Shown here: positions 1 through 9,140 of the stretch, piece by piece
Position numbering within the stretch: position 1 is the first letter of the stretch
How the letters are laid out: each line of letters begins with the position of its first letter
DNA from: Dawidia cretensis
Lineage (GTDB): Bacteria > Bacteroidota > Bacteroidia > Cytophagales > Cyclobacteriaceae
Assembly (NCBI RefSeq): GCF_018598175.1
Contig: NZ_JAHESE010000022.1
Coordinates: forward strand, 58,960 to 122,959
Length of the DNA stretch: 64,000 nucleotides
Direction of reading: 5' to 3'
Program-made: the position numbers and the translations under genes
Notes under the pieces: model-generated
The model's database searches: none
Told to the model about the DNA's origin: nothing
Seen by the model: the letters and a program-made list of their open reading frames with translations, nothing else

Positions 1-1
1 C

Positions 2-223
2 ACCGAGTTTACCGAGTTGGGCCACGGCCTCTTTACCTATGTGTTGATCAAGGCCCTGCAGGGTGCGGCAGACGGCGCCCCGCACGACGGCAAGGTTACA
101 ATTTATGAGCTGAAGTCATACATTGACGACCAGGTGCCCGAGATGACACGCCAGCTGAAAGGCAAACCGCAGTATCCGTATACCTTCAGCCGGGGACAAG
201 ATTTCCCAGTCGTAATCGAGTGA
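2..223 (+). CDS. Caspase-fold (peptidase C14-like) protein, C-terminal end only
   Basis: The gene enters from outside the window; only the last 73 codons are present, read in the frame beginning at base 2. The segment contains the run GHGLFTYVLIKAL, followed by a DGK-V-I-ELK-YI stretch and a PQYPYTFSRGQDFP tail. These are typical of the end of the p10-like half of bacterial caspase-family proteins, often fused to WD40 repeats. The catalytic His and Cys would lie upstream and cannot be checked. The TTG at base 17 lies inside the domain and is not a start. The family call comes from pattern recognition of a short fragment. Confidence 0.6.
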   Translation, partial: TEFTELGHGLFTYVLIKALQGAADGAPHDGKVTIYELKSYIDDQVPEMTRQLKGKPQYPYTFSRGQDFPVVIE

Positions 224-307
224 TAAGAAAATCACGGCAACTGGAACAAAATTGGCAGACATATCGTAAATTAGGTTTACACATAACCCCTGACATGATT
301 TAAGAAA

Positions 308-760
308 ATGGTAGAAGCTAACCCCGTTAAATTTTATTTCGCCAAATACTTTTTCCTGGTCTTCGCACTTATCCAGTGGATCGTAGGAGGTATCGTTATC
401 ATTGGCCGCGACTTCAATGCCAAAAGCTTTTTCATTGCCTTGATCTTTTTCACGCTGGGACTTATTTCCCTCTTTATTTTCTCCGTCATCAGCGACAAGA
501 TTCGGCGTGTAGCAGTTGGCAAAAACAAGATCGTGGTCCTGGAAGGCCACCGCAATATCCGGCTGGAGTGGCCTGAGGTGAAGTCCCTGCGTATCGTGCC
601 TTTCCTGAATATTTACAAGCTCAAGATCCGGGGCAAAAAAAACTGCATCTATTTTTTCCCTTCCGACAACATCGACCCGGCCTTTGGCATCATTGCCAAG
701 GACACCTCTAAAATGGGTGAGATCGTCGCCAAGCGCAAGAAGGAATTCGGCATCAAGTAA
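308..760 (+). CDS. Small two-helix membrane protein, possible PH-like domain
   Basis: A 150-residue protein of unknown function. Residues about 10-32 and 39-62 are strongly hydrophobic and should form two membrane helices. They are followed by a basic, beta-rich cytoplasmic part (about 70-150) with alternating hydrophobic residues. This layout resembles bacterial PH-like membrane proteins (two helices then a small barrel), but I cannot name a family. It stands alone, 84 bases after the caspase-fold gene, and ends in a basic tail. The ATG at 308 is the only sensible start. An overlapping reverse-strand frame is a shadow. Confidence 0.6.
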   Translation: MVEANPVKFYFAKYFFLVFALIQWIVGGIVIIGRDFNAKSFFIALIFFTLGLISLFIFSVISDKIRRVAVGKNKIVVLEGHRNIRLEWPEVKSLRIVPFLNIYKLKIRGKKNCIYFFPSDNIDPAFGIIAKDTSKMGEIVAKRKKEFGIK

Positions 761-861
761 TCGTACGGCCGCAGCGCCAGACCAAATCGTCCACCTACAG
801 CCAGAGTGGATGGGTTTGTTAGCGCATAATCGTACCTTGTTGGTACACACGATCAACGACC

Positions 862-1779
862 ATGACAGAACGAATCACACGCCGCGAAGCGCTGTTGGGG
901 CTGGCCAGTGCCAGTCTGTTGCTGTCGTCGTACGCGCGAAAAGACATGGAAAAAGGCATGAACACCCGCCCGATACCGTCATCGGGTGAGCAGCTCCCCC
1001 TCGTAGGCTTAGGCACCTGGATACATGACGTAGGCAACGACAATGCCGAGCGCCAGCCCCTCACCGAGGTATTAAACCTGATGGTCCAACAAGGCGGCAA
1101 GTTGATCGATACCTCCCCTATGTATGGCCGCGCCGAAGAAGTGATCGGCGATCTTGCCGCTGCCAGCCCCGTACGCGAGAAGCTCTTTTACGCTACAAAG
1201 GTCTGGACCACGGGCGAAGCTGCCGGCATCCACCAAATGGACGACTCGTTGCGAAAGATGCAGCGCAAAACGATGGACCTGGTCCAGGTACACAACCTCA
1301 CCGACTGGAAGACGCACCTCCGCACGCTGCAGCGCCGAAAGGCCGAAGGAAAGGTCCGCTATACCGGCATCACACACTATACTACCGCCGCGCACGCACA
1401 ACTGGAGCAGATTCTCAAGACGGAAGCCGTCGACTTTGTACAGTTCAACTATTCCCTCCGCGTACGCCATGCCGAGCGCAGCCTGCTACAGGCCGCGCAA
1501 GACAAAGGTGTTGCCGTTATTATCAATGAACCCTTTGAAAAGGGTTCACTGTTTTCGCTAACGAAAGGCAAAACCCTACCCTCCTGGGCAGCCGACTACG
1601 ATATTCAAAGCTGGGCACAGTTCTTCCTGAAATATATACTCTCTCATCCGGCAGTAACGTGTGCTATACCGGGCACGTCCAGTCCCAAACATATCGTAGA
1701 CAACATGCTTGCGGGGCACGGCGCCCTGCTGGATGAAAAAGGTCGTGAAAAAATGGTCGCCCTGATCAAATCGTTATAA
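862..1779 (+). CDS. Aldo/keto reductase family protein with Tat-like leader
   Basis: A 305-residue NADPH-dependent oxidoreductase of the aldo/keto reductase barrel family. The tetrad is readable: Asp83 in LIDTSPMYG, Tyr88 in the same run, Lys113 in YATKVW and His144 in VQVHNL. The N-terminus (TRREALLGLASASLLL) looks like a twin-arginine leader, which suggests an exported enzyme; a tatA gene lies at 16.3 kb. GLGTW near residue 49 is the usual start of the barrel. The substrate is unknown. The gene converges on the thioredoxin-reductase-like gene and overlaps its end by 6 bases. A small GTACC/GGTAC hairpin (832-846) lies just upstream. Confidence 0.85.
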   Translation: MTERITRREALLGLASASLLLSSYARKDMEKGMNTRPIPSSGEQLPLVGLGTWIHDVGNDNAERQPLTEVLNLMVQQGGKLIDTSPMYGRAEEVIGDLAAASPVREKLFYATKVWTTGEAAGIHQMDDSLRKMQRKTMDLVQVHNLTDWKTHLRTLQRRKAEGKVRYTGITHYTTAAHAQLEQILKTEAVDFVQFNYSLRVRHAERSLLQAAQDKGVAVIINEPFEKGSLFSLTKGKTLPSWAADYDIQSWAQFFLKYILSHPAVTCAIPGTSSPKHIVDNMLAGHGALLDEKGREKMVALIKSL

Positions 1780-2694
1780 CGCCTGCAGGTCTTCGTCTAT
1801 CAATAAACGGTTTATAAAGGCCGCAGCCTTCGTGCCCATGGCAACAACGTTGCTGACACTGCGCATCGGCGAACTGTTGTCACCTGCCGCAAACAGACCG
1901 TCGATGTTGGTCTTCCCAAACTCGTCGATGCGAATAAAATTCATCTCTGTAAAATCAAGGCCCAGCTGTTGTACGATCGCAGGCTGCTCAAAGGGTGCCC
2001 GGGTAAAGATGGCATCCAACGCTATACGCGATCCATCGTTTAACACCACCTCGCGGATATAACCATCCTTGCCTTCCAATGCCGTTACTTCTTGCTCAAC
2101 GACCGGTGTACCCCACTTTTTGATCTCGGCTTGCTGCGCGGCCGACAGGGTTGAGGGTCCGTTTGTAAACAAGGTTAACGTTTTGCTCCAGTGCCCGATC
2201 AGCTTGGCCAGCTCGTACCCGGTATCGCCGTTGGCCAATACACCTAGCCGTCGGCCAGCCACCTCGTAGCCATGACAATACGGACAGTGAAGGACCGAAA
2301 TACCCCAGGATTCTTTTACCCCAGGAATAGAAGGCAGTATATCGCGGATGCCGGTGGCCAACAATATCTTTCTGCCTTCAAAAGTCTGGCCGCTGGCTGT
2401 CGTGACCTGGAGCAGCTCCCCTGTATTTGTTACCTGTGTGGCTTCGCCTTTCAGGAAGGTAACGGTAGGATAACGCAGCACCTGGCTTTTGGCCAGGGTG
2501 GCGATCTCTTTGGGTGTGCTGCCGTCGTGTGTCAGAAAGTTATGGGAGTGCGGTGTCTGTGCATTGCACGGCTTGCCGCCGTCGATGATCAGCACTTTAC
2601 GCAACGAGCGGCCGAAGGTCATGCCGGCTGACAACCCCGCGTAGCTGCCGCCAATGATAATGACGTCAAAAGTAGTGGTAGAGGTGGATACCAT
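1774..2694 (-). CDS. Thioredoxin-reductase-like FAD/NAD(P) disulfide oxidoreductase (CPYCHGYE type)
   Basis: A 306-residue flavoprotein with an FAD-binding glycine motif (GGSYAG, residues 15-20), a redox pair Cys137/Cys140 in HCPYCHGYE, and a second FAD contact near the end (GLFAAGDNSS). Classical TrxB has CATC. The CPYCHGYE form marks the branch that includes fungal GliT-like dithiol oxidases and many bacterial small flavoproteins whose partner is not thioredoxin. The physiological substrate is therefore open. It is transcribed leftwards and ends 6 bases inside the convergent aldo/keto reductase gene. The upstream yiaA gene is separated from it by a terminator, so it should have its own promoter. 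Confidence 0.88.
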   Translation of the reverse strand: MVSTSTTTFDVIIIGGSYAGLSAGMTFGRSLRKVLIIDGGKPCNAQTPHSHNFLTHDGSTPKEIATLAKSQVLRYPTVTFLKGEATQVTNTGELLQVTTASGQTFEGRKILLATGIRDILPSIPGVKESWGISVLHCPYCHGYEVAGRRLGVLANGDTGYELAKLIGHWSKTLTLFTNGPSTLSAAQQAEIKKWGTPVVEQEVTALEGKDGYIREVVLNDGSRIALDAIFTRAPFEQPAIVQQLGLDFTEMNFIRIDEFGKTNIDGLFAAGDNSSPMRSVSNVVAMGTKAAAFINRLLIDEDLQAL

Positions 2695-2760
2695 GATTTT
2701 TTAAGATTAATTACATGCAACAACATTGCAGATAATAATAAGTTCCAGGAAGGCTGAAAA

Positions 2761-2794
2761 AATAAAAAAGGCTGTCCATGGGAGAACAGCCTTT
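2761..2794 (-). terminator. Rho-independent terminator of yiaA
   Basis: A perfect 9-bp stem (AAAGGCTGT at 2767-2775 pairing with ACAGCCTTT at 2786-2794) with a 10-base loop. On the reverse strand it is followed by a run of T. It lies directly after the yiaA stop codon. Confidence 0.8.
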
Positions 2795-2816
2795 AATAAT
2801 AGGAATCAGGTGGAGG

Positions 2817-3218
2817 TTATTGACCCTCGCTTTCGGCCTTTTTTAAGTCGCGGGTATTTTTCTGTACGGCGATGGCAGCAAACAAGCTCAGAAGGAACGA
2901 CATGGAGTAGAAGCCTTTTTCGCTTAGGGTTAGCGTGGCATTCCACAGCCCTACCGTTAGCAGCACAATGGCCAGCAGAGTGGAGAACCAGCACAAGCCG
3001 TAATAAATCTGCGTAACTGCAATTCCTTCCAACTGATCGCGTACACTTTTTTGCAACGAGATGGCGGCAAACAAGCCGAACATCAACACAGTAAAATAAT
3101 AACCTTTTTCATTCAACAGCATGTCGGCATTCCAGAGTCCGATGATGAACGAGATCATACCGGCCAGAAGGGCAATCCAGGAAGCAGCGACAAATGCATT
3201 TGATGGTTTCTGATTCAT
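2817..3218 (-). CDS. yiaA: YiaA/YiaB-family inner membrane protein
   Basis: A 133-residue protein made of two copies of the yiaAB two-helix unit. Each copy contains a hydrophobic pair with the signature GLWNA, then EKG(Y/F)Y, then an LFAAI..QK(S/N).RD ending. The copies cover about residues 8-62 and 73-127. The family consists of inner membrane proteins of unknown biochemical role. The gene is a single unit with its own terminator (2761-2794) and a perfect 18-bp palindrome just upstream (3239-3256) that may be an operator. Confidence 0.85.
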   Translation of the reverse strand: MNQKPSNAFVAASWIALLAGMISFIIGLWNADMLLNEKGYYFTVLMFGLFAAISLQKSVRDQLEGIAVTQIYYGLCWFSTLLAIVLLTVGLWNATLTLSEKGFYSMSFLLSLFAAIAVQKNTRDLKKAESEGQ

Positions 3219-3238
3219 ATTTTGTGCTTTAGGTTAGA

Positions 3239-3256
3239 CCGTTTCATATGAAACGG
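3239..3256. promoter_or_regulatory. 18-bp perfect palindrome upstream of yiaA
   Basis: CCGTTTCATATGAAACGG reads the same on both strands and lies 20 bases upstream of the yiaA ATG. Its position suits a binding site for a dimeric regulator. No regulator is identified, so the function is inferred. Confidence 0.4.
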
Positions 3257-3311
3257 GTACTTCGCCGTGTAAACGATGTACTCAAATAAAGGTTAGGTTT
3301 CGTTTTTGGAC

Positions 3312-3339
3312 AAAAAAAAGGCCATCCCGAAAGATGGCC
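3312..3339 (-). terminator. Rho-independent terminator of the kbl unit
   Basis: Stem GGCCATC (3320-3326) pairs with GATGGCC (3333-3339) around a 6-base loop. On the reverse strand it is followed by eight T. It lies 25 bases after the kbl stop codon and separates kbl from yiaA. Confidence 0.8.
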
Positions 3340-3364
3340 CTATAGTATAATAATTTGTGGTGTT

Positions 3365-4576
3365 TTATTTCGCGACAGCCTCTTTTAATACCCCCAGCTC
3401 TCTTCCAACCTCAGTAAAAGCACGAATGGCCTTGTCCAGGTGGTGCCGATCGTGACCTGCCGAAATTTGCACACGAATCCGTGCCTGTCCTTTTGCCACT
3501 ACCGGGAAGAAGAAACCAATCACATAAATACCTTTCTCCAGCAGGCGGTCAGCAAATTGCTGCGCCAACGGTGCGTCGTATAGCATGATCGGTACAATAG
3601 GGTGCTCGCCCGGTTTAATATCGAAGCCGGCCTTCGTCATCTCTGCGCGGAAGTAGCGTGTGTTTTCTTCCAGCTTGTCGCGCAGATCGGTGGTCTCGGA
3701 CAACATATTAAACACTTCGATCGAAGCGCCGACAATCGACGGCGCCAGGGTATTCGAGAACAAATACGGGCGTGAGCGCTGGCGCAACATTTCAATGATC
3801 TCTTTGCGACCCGATGTAAAGCCGCCCGATGCACCACCCAACGCCTTGCCTAGGGTACCGGTGATGATGTCCACACGGCCTGTTACACCTCTATACTCCG
3901 GCACACCACGACCGGTCTTGCCAATGAAACCCGTGGAATGACACTCGTCGGTCATCACCAATGCTTCATACTTATCCGCCAAGTCACAAATCTTATCCAT
4001 TTGGGCAATGGTACCGTCCATGGAGAACGCGCCATCGGTCACCACGATGATCTGCTTGGCGCCTGCGGTGCGGGCATCTTGTAGCTGCTTTTCCAGGTCA
4101 GCCATATCGTTGTGTTTATACCGGTAACGCATGGCCTTACACAACCGCACGCCGTCAATGATCGACGCATGGTTCAACTCGTCTGAGATGATGGCATCTT
4201 CTGCGCCCAGCAACGGTTCGAATACACCGCCGTTGGCGTCAAAGGCTGCCGCGTATAAGATCGTGTCTTCCGTGCCCAGAAATTCCGAAATCTTTTTCTC
4301 CAGTGTCTTATGAATATCTTGTGTGCCACAAATAAACCGTACCGAAGACATCCCAAATCCGTGTGTATCAATCGCGCGCTTAGCGGCCTCGGTCACACGC
4401 GGGTGTGACGACAAGCCCAGGTAATTATTCGCGCAGAAGTTGATCACCTCTTTGCCTTCGCTGGTCTTTATATCAGCTCCCTGCGGCGTCGTAATGATCC
4501 TTTCTTTTTTAAAAAGACCGGCCGTGCGAATGGTTTCGAGTTCCTGTTGTAAAAACGGTTGTAGCTTCTTATACAT
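3365..4576 (-). CDS. kbl: Glycine C-acetyltransferase (2-amino-3-ketobutyrate CoA ligase)
   Basis: A PLP enzyme that cleaves 2-amino-3-ketobutyrate with CoA to glycine and acetyl-CoA, the second step of threonine degradation. The 403 residues match the family length (about 398). Visible landmarks are [10 protein letters not shown] near residue 46, [11 protein letters not shown] near 132, [11 protein letters not shown] near 209 and the PLP lysine Lys244 in [13 protein letters not shown]. The partner dehydrogenase tdh lies on the other strand at 5436, so the two pathway genes form a divergent pair. The stop codon of the upstream proline-rich gene is only 5 bases before the kbl start, so the two are probably co-transcribed. 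Confidence 0.95.
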   Translation of the reverse strand: MYKKLQPFLQQELETIRTAGLFKKERIITTPQGADIKTSEGKEVINFCANNYLGLSSHPRVTEAAKRAIDTHGFGMSSVRFICGTQDIHKTLEKKISEFLGTEDTILYAAAFDANGGVFEPLLGAEDAIISDELNHASIIDGVRLCKAMRYRYKHNDMADLEKQLQDARTAGAKQIIVVTDGAFSMDGTIAQMDKICDLADKYEALVMTDECHSTGFIGKTGRGVPEYRGVTGRVDIITGTLGKALGGASGGFTSGRKEIIEMLRQRSRPYLFSNTLAPSIVGASIEVFNMLSETTDLRDKLEENTRYFRAEMTKAGFDIKPGEHPIVPIMLYDAPLAQQFADRLLEKGIYVIGFFFPVVAKGQARIRVQISAGHDRHHLDKAIRAFTEVGRELGVLKEAVAK

Positions 4577-4581
4577 AGGGT

Positions 4582-5301
4582 TTAATCTGTTTTCGGTTTG
4601 GGGGGTTTGATCACCGGCCGGGCCATACCGGGTTTAGCAGGTTTAGCGGCCGGTGGTGTTTCAGGTGTAGCCGGTGGCGCTGCCTCTGGCGTCGGCTGTG
4701 TGTCTGATGACGAGGTGACATCTTGTGAAGGTATACCAGCCGTTGCCGCCGTTGACTCGGGTGCAGATGCTGGTATCGCCGGCTTTATAACGGGGCGCGG
4801 AATCACAGGCTTCACAGCAGGCTTTGCTGTAGGCGCCGGTGTCTCTGTTGCTTGCGCAGGTATAATATCGTTGGTCGTGTTTTTCTCTGCCGCGGTTGCA
4901 TCTGCTTGCGTGAGCTGTTCCATGGGCGGCTTCGGTTTCATGACCGGTCGCGGGATAACCGGTTTGGAGGCCGCAGGTTGTTCCCCTGTCTCCGCCGGCT
5001 TCGGCTTCATCATCGGCTTCGCGATTGCGGGCCTGGCGACGGCGGGCTTTGGTGCAATCGTTTCTGTCGCTGTTGTTGTAACCGGTTGCGATAAAGTTGT
5101 CGCTGTTTTCTCTGATACAACCTCTATCTGTAAAGTATACTTTCTACGAACCGGATTGATCAGATACAGTTTTTGTGCTGTAAAACTGCTGGGGTGCATC
5201 TCCGCAAATTCGGCGCTCCACGTAGCCCACAGGGCAGGCTCCGCCTGCCGGAAAGCCTCCGTATCAATTTTTTTTGATGTCAGGTAATCCCTGAAGTTCA
5301 T
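4582..5301 (-). CDS. Proline/alanine-rich repeat protein upstream of kbl
   Basis: A 239-residue protein of unknown function. Residues 1-60 look like a small folded domain (aromatic residues, [13 protein letters not shown], then a basic NPVRRKYTL stretch). The rest is low-complexity Pro/Ala/Lys/Thr sequence built from repeats of the form [10 protein letters not shown]. There is no signal peptide, so it is probably cytoplasmic with a long disordered tail. It is the first gene of the leftward kbl unit. The reverse strand of the repeats carries a long open frame with no family features, which I treat as a compositional artefact. Confidence 0.7.
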   Translation of the reverse strand: MNFRDYLTSKKIDTEAFRQAEPALWATWSAEFAEMHPSSFTAQKLYLINPVRRKYTLQIEVVSEKTATTLSQPVTTTATETIAPKPAVARPAIAKPMMKPKPAETGEQPAASKPVIPRPVMKPKPPMEQLTQADATAAEKNTTNDIIPAQATETPAPTAKPAVKPVIPRPVIKPAIPASAPESTAATAGIPSQDVTSSSDTQPTPEAAPPATPETPPAAKPAKPGMARPVIKPPKPKTD

Positions 5302-5435
5302 GGCCGCTAAGTTAATGCAAAACCATTCCTAACGTAGAGTAGGCGAACGGTAAATTTTGGTAATTTCGCCCCGCCTTCCTACAGTAAGGAGAACGAGACC
5401 AAACCCTTAAAAAGGCAAACCAGAAATTTATACAC

Positions 5436-6401
5436 ATGAAGAAACAGAAAATTCTTGTTATCGGTGCAGGCGGACAACTGGGTTCTGAACTAACGCAAGG
5501 CCTTTGGAAGCTCCACGGAAAGGAGAACGTGATCGCGACCGACATCAAAGATCCGGAAGGCGTGCTGGCCACCGGCAACTTCGAGATCCTGGATGTCATG
5601 AAAGAAAACGAGTTTCTCGATTTCGTGAAAAAGAATGGCTTTACGCAGCTATATCACCTGGCCGCGGTACTGTCGGCCACGGGTGAAAAAAATCCCAAGT
5701 TTGCGTGGCAGTTGAACATGGACGGCCTCATTCGCGTGTTGGATGCCGCCGTAAACAATAAAATAGAGAAAGTATACTGGCCCAGTTCCATCGCGGCCTT
5801 CGGCCCCACAACGCCCAAAATAAAAACGCCGCAAGATACCATCATGGACCCCACCACGATTTACGGCATCAGCAAACAAGCCGGTGAGCTGTGGTGCAAC
5901 TGGTATCATAAAAATCGCGGCCTCGACGTACGCAGCCTGCGTTACCCGGGCCTCATTGGCTACAAGACAAAACCCGGCGGCGGCACAACGGACTACGCCG
6001 TCGATATTTTCTTCAAGGCCCTGACGGATAAAAAATTCGAATGCTTCCTGAGCGCCGACACCTATCTGCCCATGATGTATATGGACGATGCCGTCAAAGC
6101 AACACTTGACCTCATGGAAGCCCCCGCCGAAAAAATAAACGAGCGTGGCAGCTACAACATCTCTGCCATGAGCTTCTGCCCCGCCGAGATTGCGGCCGAG
6201 ATCAAAAAACACATACCCGAATTTGAGATCACCTACAAGCCCGACTTCCGTCAAGCCATTGCCGACTCGTGGCCACGCTCTATCAACGACTCCACTGCAC
6301 GCATTGACTGGGGCTGGGAACCGCAGTTCGACCTGGCGGGCATGACCGAAGATATTCTCAAAAACCTGCCGGTGCTCATGCACGAACAGGCGATGATTTA
6401 A
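5436..6401 (+). CDS. tdh: L-threonine 3-dehydrogenase, short-chain (SDR/epimerase-like) type
   Basis: Oxidises L-threonine to 2-amino-3-ketobutyrate with NAD, which Kbl then cleaves. The 321-residue protein belongs to the extended SDR fold, not the zinc-dependent alcohol dehydrogenase fold of the E. coli enzyme. It has a nucleotide motif (GAGGQLG, from residue 10), a catalytic pair Tyr143/Lys147 in YGISK, and the family's PSSIAAFGP and DSWP-SIND runs. The divergent position next to kbl strongly supports threonine dehydrogenase over a sugar epimerase. The intergenic space to the kbl unit is 134 bases, and a strong bidirectional terminator follows. Confidence 0.92.
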   Translation: MKKQKILVIGAGGQLGSELTQGLWKLHGKENVIATDIKDPEGVLATGNFEILDVMKENEFLDFVKKNGFTQLYHLAAVLSATGEKNPKFAWQLNMDGLIRVLDAAVNNKIEKVYWPSSIAAFGPTTPKIKTPQDTIMDPTTIYGISKQAGELWCNWYHKNRGLDVRSLRYPGLIGYKTKPGGGTTDYAVDIFFKALTDKKFECFLSADTYLPMMYMDDAVKATLDLMEAPAEKINERGSYNISAMSFCPAEIAAEIKKHIPEFEITYKPDFRQAIADSWPRSINDSTARIDWGWEPQFDLAGMTEDILKNLPVLMHEQAMI

Positions 6402-6440
6402 AAAGCAAAGGCCTCCACCTGTCCCAGGTAGAGGCCTTTC
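6402..6440. terminator. Bidirectional terminator between tdh and the secreted repeat protein
   Basis: A 9-bp outer stem (AAAGGCCTC, 6407-6415, with GAGGCCTTT, 6431-6439) plus an inner ACCT/AGGT stem. T-rich sequence follows on both strands. It sits between two converging genes and can serve both. Confidence 0.8.
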
Positions 6441-6458
6441 TCTTAAAGACTTATTATA

Positions 6459-9077
6459 TTATTGAATCACCAGGTGGAATAACTTCTGCCCGGAAGCAGA
6501 CGCCAGCCGCACGGCATATACACCCGCTGTTAAATTTACCGGCAACGGTATAGCTGTCACCGACGCATCCACTGGCATCGTCAACAATACACGCCCCGCC
6601 CCATCAATAAACGTCAGCATGGCCGGCGTAGTAACACGATCTTGCAGCGAGAGCGTTACCACCTGCTGATAGCGCACAGGGTTCGGATACAAGGATACGT
6701 TAGACGACGAGCTCTCCGTTTCACGTGTACGGATCACATCCGAGTATACCACGGTACCATCCAGATCCACCTGCTTCAGTCGATAATAATTCCAACCTCC
6801 GAGCGGCGCGTTGTCAACGAATGTATAAACGCCGCCTTTGTGCTCATTACCTTCACCGGCCACGGTAGCGATCGTTGTAAAATTCAGTGCCTCTGCCGCG
6901 CGCTCGACCTCGAAATGGTCGAAGTTCTTTTCGAGTGTCGTTGCCCACTGCAGGGGTATTTGCCCGGGCTTAATGGCACCAAAGCGGAAGTATGTCAACA
7001 CCACCGGCAGCGGGCTATTCGGCAAACCTGACACCCAGTCAAAGAACGGTTTGTTGGAGGACTCCATAAAATTCTTGTCGCCGTAGTTCGAGGTGGTTTG
7101 CGCTCCACCCCCTGTGTTCGTAATGGTACCGTCAACGTACAGCCCATAATTGTTGGGTGTGCTAGGGTTATTGTTAGTGATCTTATCGCCTCCACCGTTG
7201 AAGGTTATGCTTTTATCGATGTACACTTCGCCACCAGGGTTAATCGTAAGCTGTGTATCACCAGAACCTTCACCGGTCATGCCGCCAAAGATGGCAACCC
7301 GTGCGTTCCGCTCTACCAGCACGTCACCACCATTCGTGGAAACAAGATTTCCGCGAATCACCATATCGGCATACGGCGGTGGATTTGCGTTTGTACCGAT
7401 CACCAGGTTCTGCGTGGCATTTACCGTAAAGTTGGTATCGACAAAGGTCGTCGCGCCCGGGTTAACCTGAAATCGCGCCGACGATGTCATCGACACGCTG
7501 TTAACATTCAGCTTTCCATTGTTGGTAAAGATTGAGTTGCCCGACGTACCACCGTTGAGGCTCCCGGTGATGTGCATGTTACCATTGTTGTTGATCTTGC
7601 CGTTGGTCGACACGTTACCATTCACCGTGAACGTACCGCTGTTGTTCAAGATAGCACTGGCATTATCGCCTACCGTTAGGCTGCTGGCCGAGCTGGTCGT
7701 GCCTGCGGAAGTATTGATCGTCGAGCCCGCCTGAATATCAACACCGTTGGTTACAACCATTGTGCCGGCTGTGAGATTTAAACTCTTATTGCCGCCCGAG
7801 GTTGTCATGGACACACTGCCGGCGCTTAACACACCCGATGAGTTGAAGTTCAGCGTGGCGTTGTTGTTTTGAAAAGTAATGGCGTTCGTCACTGCCAGGT
7901 TGCCACCCGACACCGTTACGTTCCCCGCGTCGATCGTGAGACTTTGCGGCTTAAAGTTACCGCTGCTAACGGTCAGCTTTGCATTGCTACCAATCGTCAG
8001 TGGATTGTTATAATTCAGCGTGCCTCCCGAGTACACCAGCTCGGAGCCACCACCTATGCTAATGTTAGAGGGAGAGATAGTAGCCGAAGGTGCCGTCGTC
8101 AACAACAGCTTTGAGGAATTAGTGAGGGTAATGCTGCCGCCTGCGTTGCTGGCGGTTACCGTCGCACCGTTGTTAATGCTCACGTTGCCCGGAATATTTA
8201 GGCTCGGTGTGTACATAAAGGTCGAGCCGCTGTTTATCGTTAGGTGCGACGTGAGGCTTAGCGTACCGCCTGTGCGAGAAAAAGTACCTGCTACCATTAA
8301 ACTCTGCACGTTAAGATTGCCACTACTCATGGTCACTTTGCTGCCTCCGGGTATCGAAAGCGTGCCGGCATAATTCAGCGTACCGCCACTGAAGTTCAAT
8401 TCAGCGTTACCCGCCAAAGAAATGCCAGGCGGCGCGATCATTGCCGACGTCGTCAGATTCAGTTTTGATCCACCGGATAGGTCGATCGAACCACCTACTG
8501 TAGAGGCCCCGAGCGTAATGCCGTTCCCCAGCGTCAGATTACCGGGAACCGCCAATGTGTTGCCGTACGTAAATGTATTTCCAGTGGGCACGTTCAAGTT
8601 GCCCGTGAGCGTCAGCGTGCCACTGGTATTGATATACTTCGCCGAGTTGGCCATCGTCATGCTCCCGGCCTTGACCACACCATTGTTCTGAACCGTGATA
8701 GTGGGCTGATTATCGAGTGTTATTGTACCCCCTACTTCCAACGTACCACCATTGACAATGATCTGCAGGCTGTTGCCCTGGAGATTCAAATTGCCCGAGA
8801 TCTTCAACGATCCACCACTGTTGATCGTGATTGTCTGAGACACCCACGCCGCAGACATGTCGCCGGTGTAATAGATCGGATGATTGATGGTGACGTTATC
8901 CGGACCAGGCCAGCCCGTCGTCGGCACACGGCCACAGCTCCAGGTGGACGCATTGTTGTAGTTTGCCGGCGTGGCGACGGTGCCAGTCTGCGTTTGACAT
9001 TCTGCTGCTAATACTGAAGTAGCACTCGCGCAAAACAGCAGAAACACAGTAAAGAGGGTCTTCGAATTCTTCCGCAT
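6459..9077 (-). CDS. Large secreted beta-repeat protein with type IX secretion sorting domain
   Basis: About 872 residues. I place the start at 9077 (MRKNSKTLFTV), because this gives a clean signal peptide ending near LAAEC; the longer reading adds 28 hydrophilic residues. The body is Gly/Ser/Thr/Asn-rich short beta repeats such as SGGTLNY and SSGNL, consistent with a beta-helix. A stretch of about 115-120 residues is duplicated. Next comes a domain common before sorting signals (LPVVLTYF through YYRLKQVDLDG), and then a type A C-terminal sorting domain (LYPNPV near the end, final HLVIQ). The product should cross the outer membrane by the Por/type IX system and be exposed or released. The role could be adhesion or matrix; no enzyme domain is seen. 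Confidence 0.85.
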   Translation of the reverse strand: MRKNSKTLFTVFLLFCASATSVLAAECQTQTGTVATPANYNNASTWSCGRVPTTGWPGPDNVTINHPIYYTGDMSAAWVSQTITINSGGSLKISGNLNLQGNSLQIIVNGGTLEVGGTITLDNQPTITVQNNGVVKAGSMTMANSAKYINTSGTLTLTGNLNVPTGNTFTYGNTLAVPGNLTLGNGITLGASTVGGSIDLSGGSKLNLTTSAMIAPPGISLAGNAELNFSGGTLNYAGTLSIPGGSKVTMSSGNLNVQSLMVAGTFSRTGGTLSLTSHLTINSGSTFMYTPSLNIPGNVSINNGATVTASNAGGSITLTNSSKLLLTTAPSATISPSNISIGGGSELVYSGGTLNYNNPLTIGSNAKLTVSSGNFKPQSLTIDAGNVTVSGGNLAVTNAITFQNNNATLNFNSSGVLSAGSVSMTTSGGNKSLNLTAGTMVVTNGVDIQAGSTINTSAGTTSSASSLTVGDNASAILNNSGTFTVNGNVSTNGKINNNGNMHITGSLNGGTSGNSIFTNNGKLNVNSVSMTSSARFQVNPGATTFVDTNFTVNATQNLVIGTNANPPPYADMVIRGNLVSTNGGDVLVERNARVAIFGGMTGEGSGDTQLTINPGGEVYIDKSITFNGGGDKITNNNPSTPNNYGLYVDGTITNTGGGAQTTSNYGDKNFMESSNKPFFDWVSGLPNSPLPVVLTYFRFGAIKPGQIPLQWATTLEKNFDHFEVERAAEALNFTTIATVAGEGNEHKGGVYTFVDNAPLGGWNYYRLKQVDLDGTVVYSDVIRTRETESSSSNVSLYPNPVRYQQVVTLSLQDRVTTPAMLTFIDGAGRVLLTMPVDASVTAIPLPVNLTAGVYAVRLASASGQKLFHLVIQ

Positions 9078-9140
9078 AAATATTTTGTGCCTTTCTAAAA
9101 GGTCAATAAGTTGCAATGCATTACAAACCCCACATTGCTT

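Noticed and set aside
116-856. Long reverse-strand open frame overlapping the genes at 308 and 862
   Set aside because: It has no family signature and spans the real membrane-protein gene in another frame.
4598-5287. Forward-strand open frame opposite the proline-rich gene, with Gly/Ala/Val-rich text
   Set aside because: It is the complement of low-complexity Pro/Ala codons; no folded domain or start context.
5649-6383. Reverse-strand open frame antisense to tdh
   Set aside because: Composition artefact opposite a well-supported gene.
7098-8691. Series of forward-strand open frames antisense to the secreted repeat protein
   Set aside because: They arise from repeated Gly/Ser/Asn codons and have no homologous features.
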